NCBI GenBank assembly: GCA_963824985.1 | Contig: CAWGRQ010000018.1 | Span: 62,001-126,000, forward strand | Direction: 5' to 3' | DNA: 64,000 nt | Origin: JAFNAG01 sp963824985 | GTDB taxonomy: Bacteria > Acidobacteriota > UBA6911 | Shown here: in pieces, positions 63,973-64,000 of the stretch | How positions within the stretch are numbered: position 1 is the first letter of the stretch | Layout of the letters: every line of letters begins with the position of its first letter | Notes under the pieces: model-generated | Told to the model about the DNA's origin: nothing | Seen by the model: only the letters and a program-made list of their open reading frames with translations | The model's database searches: none | Program-made: the position numbers and the translations under genes

Positions 63973-64000
63973 ATGACTTTTCGCTCATTTGCATTTCTGT
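63973..64000 (+). CDS. Possible gene start, cut by the window edge
   Basis: ATG 63973 preceded by GGAGG at proper distance opens MTFRSFAFL, which resembles the beginning of a signal peptide. Only 9 codons are present, so this is weak. Confidence 0.25.

Overview
The window reads as bacterial, GC-rich chromosomal DNA, most probably from an Acidobacteriota member. The main evidence is three copies, whole or broken, of the secreted VWFA-related family typical of that phylum. Supporting evidence is several large secreted proteins with signal peptides: PQQ-type sugar dehydrogenase, M14, M24 and M42 peptidases, and carboxypeptidase-regulatory-domain repeats. No rRNA, tRNA or CRISPR array was recognised. 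Phylum is inferred from gene families only.

Layout. 1-4.0 kb: a minus-strand operon of RraA-type aldolase, class V aminotransferase, LeuC/LeuD-type hydro-lyase and a glutamate/dicarboxylate symporter, which together could break down branched or hydroxylated glutamates. 4.0-9 kb: an unknown protein with duplicated halves, then a PaoABC-like periplasmic molybdenum aldehyde oxidoreductase operon. 9-13.5 kb: palindromic intergenic repeats, a Tat-type M24 peptidase, an unknown protein and a VWFA protein. 13.6-16.8 kb: a relic island (ABC permease tail, IS91 tail, RadC remnant, AbiE-type toxin-antitoxin pair with a palindromic operator, decayed second alpha-galactosidase). 16.8-22.7 kb: a GH27 alpha-galactosidase, a signalling operon (small protein, HDOD, REC-GGDEF) and an M14 carboxypeptidase. 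22.7-27.3 kb: MCE lipid-transport protein, flotillin and NfeD partner, DoxX/MauE protein and a beta-carbonic anhydrase with a C-terminal extension. 27.3-34.6 kb: IS91 fragments, a MITE, a truncated VWFA gene, the PQQ sugar dehydrogenase, and a GntR/DUF5808 pair with a palindromic operator. 34.6-43 kb: LytS/LytTR two-component system, an outer-membrane barrel, membrane proteins, a transglutaminase, MerR, a methyltransferase and small features. 43-53 kb: VWFA protein, phosphoesterase, an M42 peptidase with an inactivated tandem paralog, TPR-thioredoxin protein, B3/B4 protein, alpha/beta hydrolase, DUF1028 and an ABC ATPase. 53-64 kb: cyclophilin, an NfnA-NfnB fusion with a rubrerythrin-like protein, a second MITE, LsrF-like aldolase with an aldolase/SDR fusion, and a multi-repeat secreted protein.

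Two patterns cut across the window. At least ten otherwise well-conserved genes between 3.9 and 40.6 kb are split by single-base shifts, mostly at short homopolymers, while larger genes after 41 kb are intact. Many are probably sequence errors, and spans below cover the reconstructed gene. In addition, mobile-element debris (four IS91 transposase fragments, two MITEs sharing a core but not their ends, and other inverted-repeat elements) marks the places where host genes are broken.
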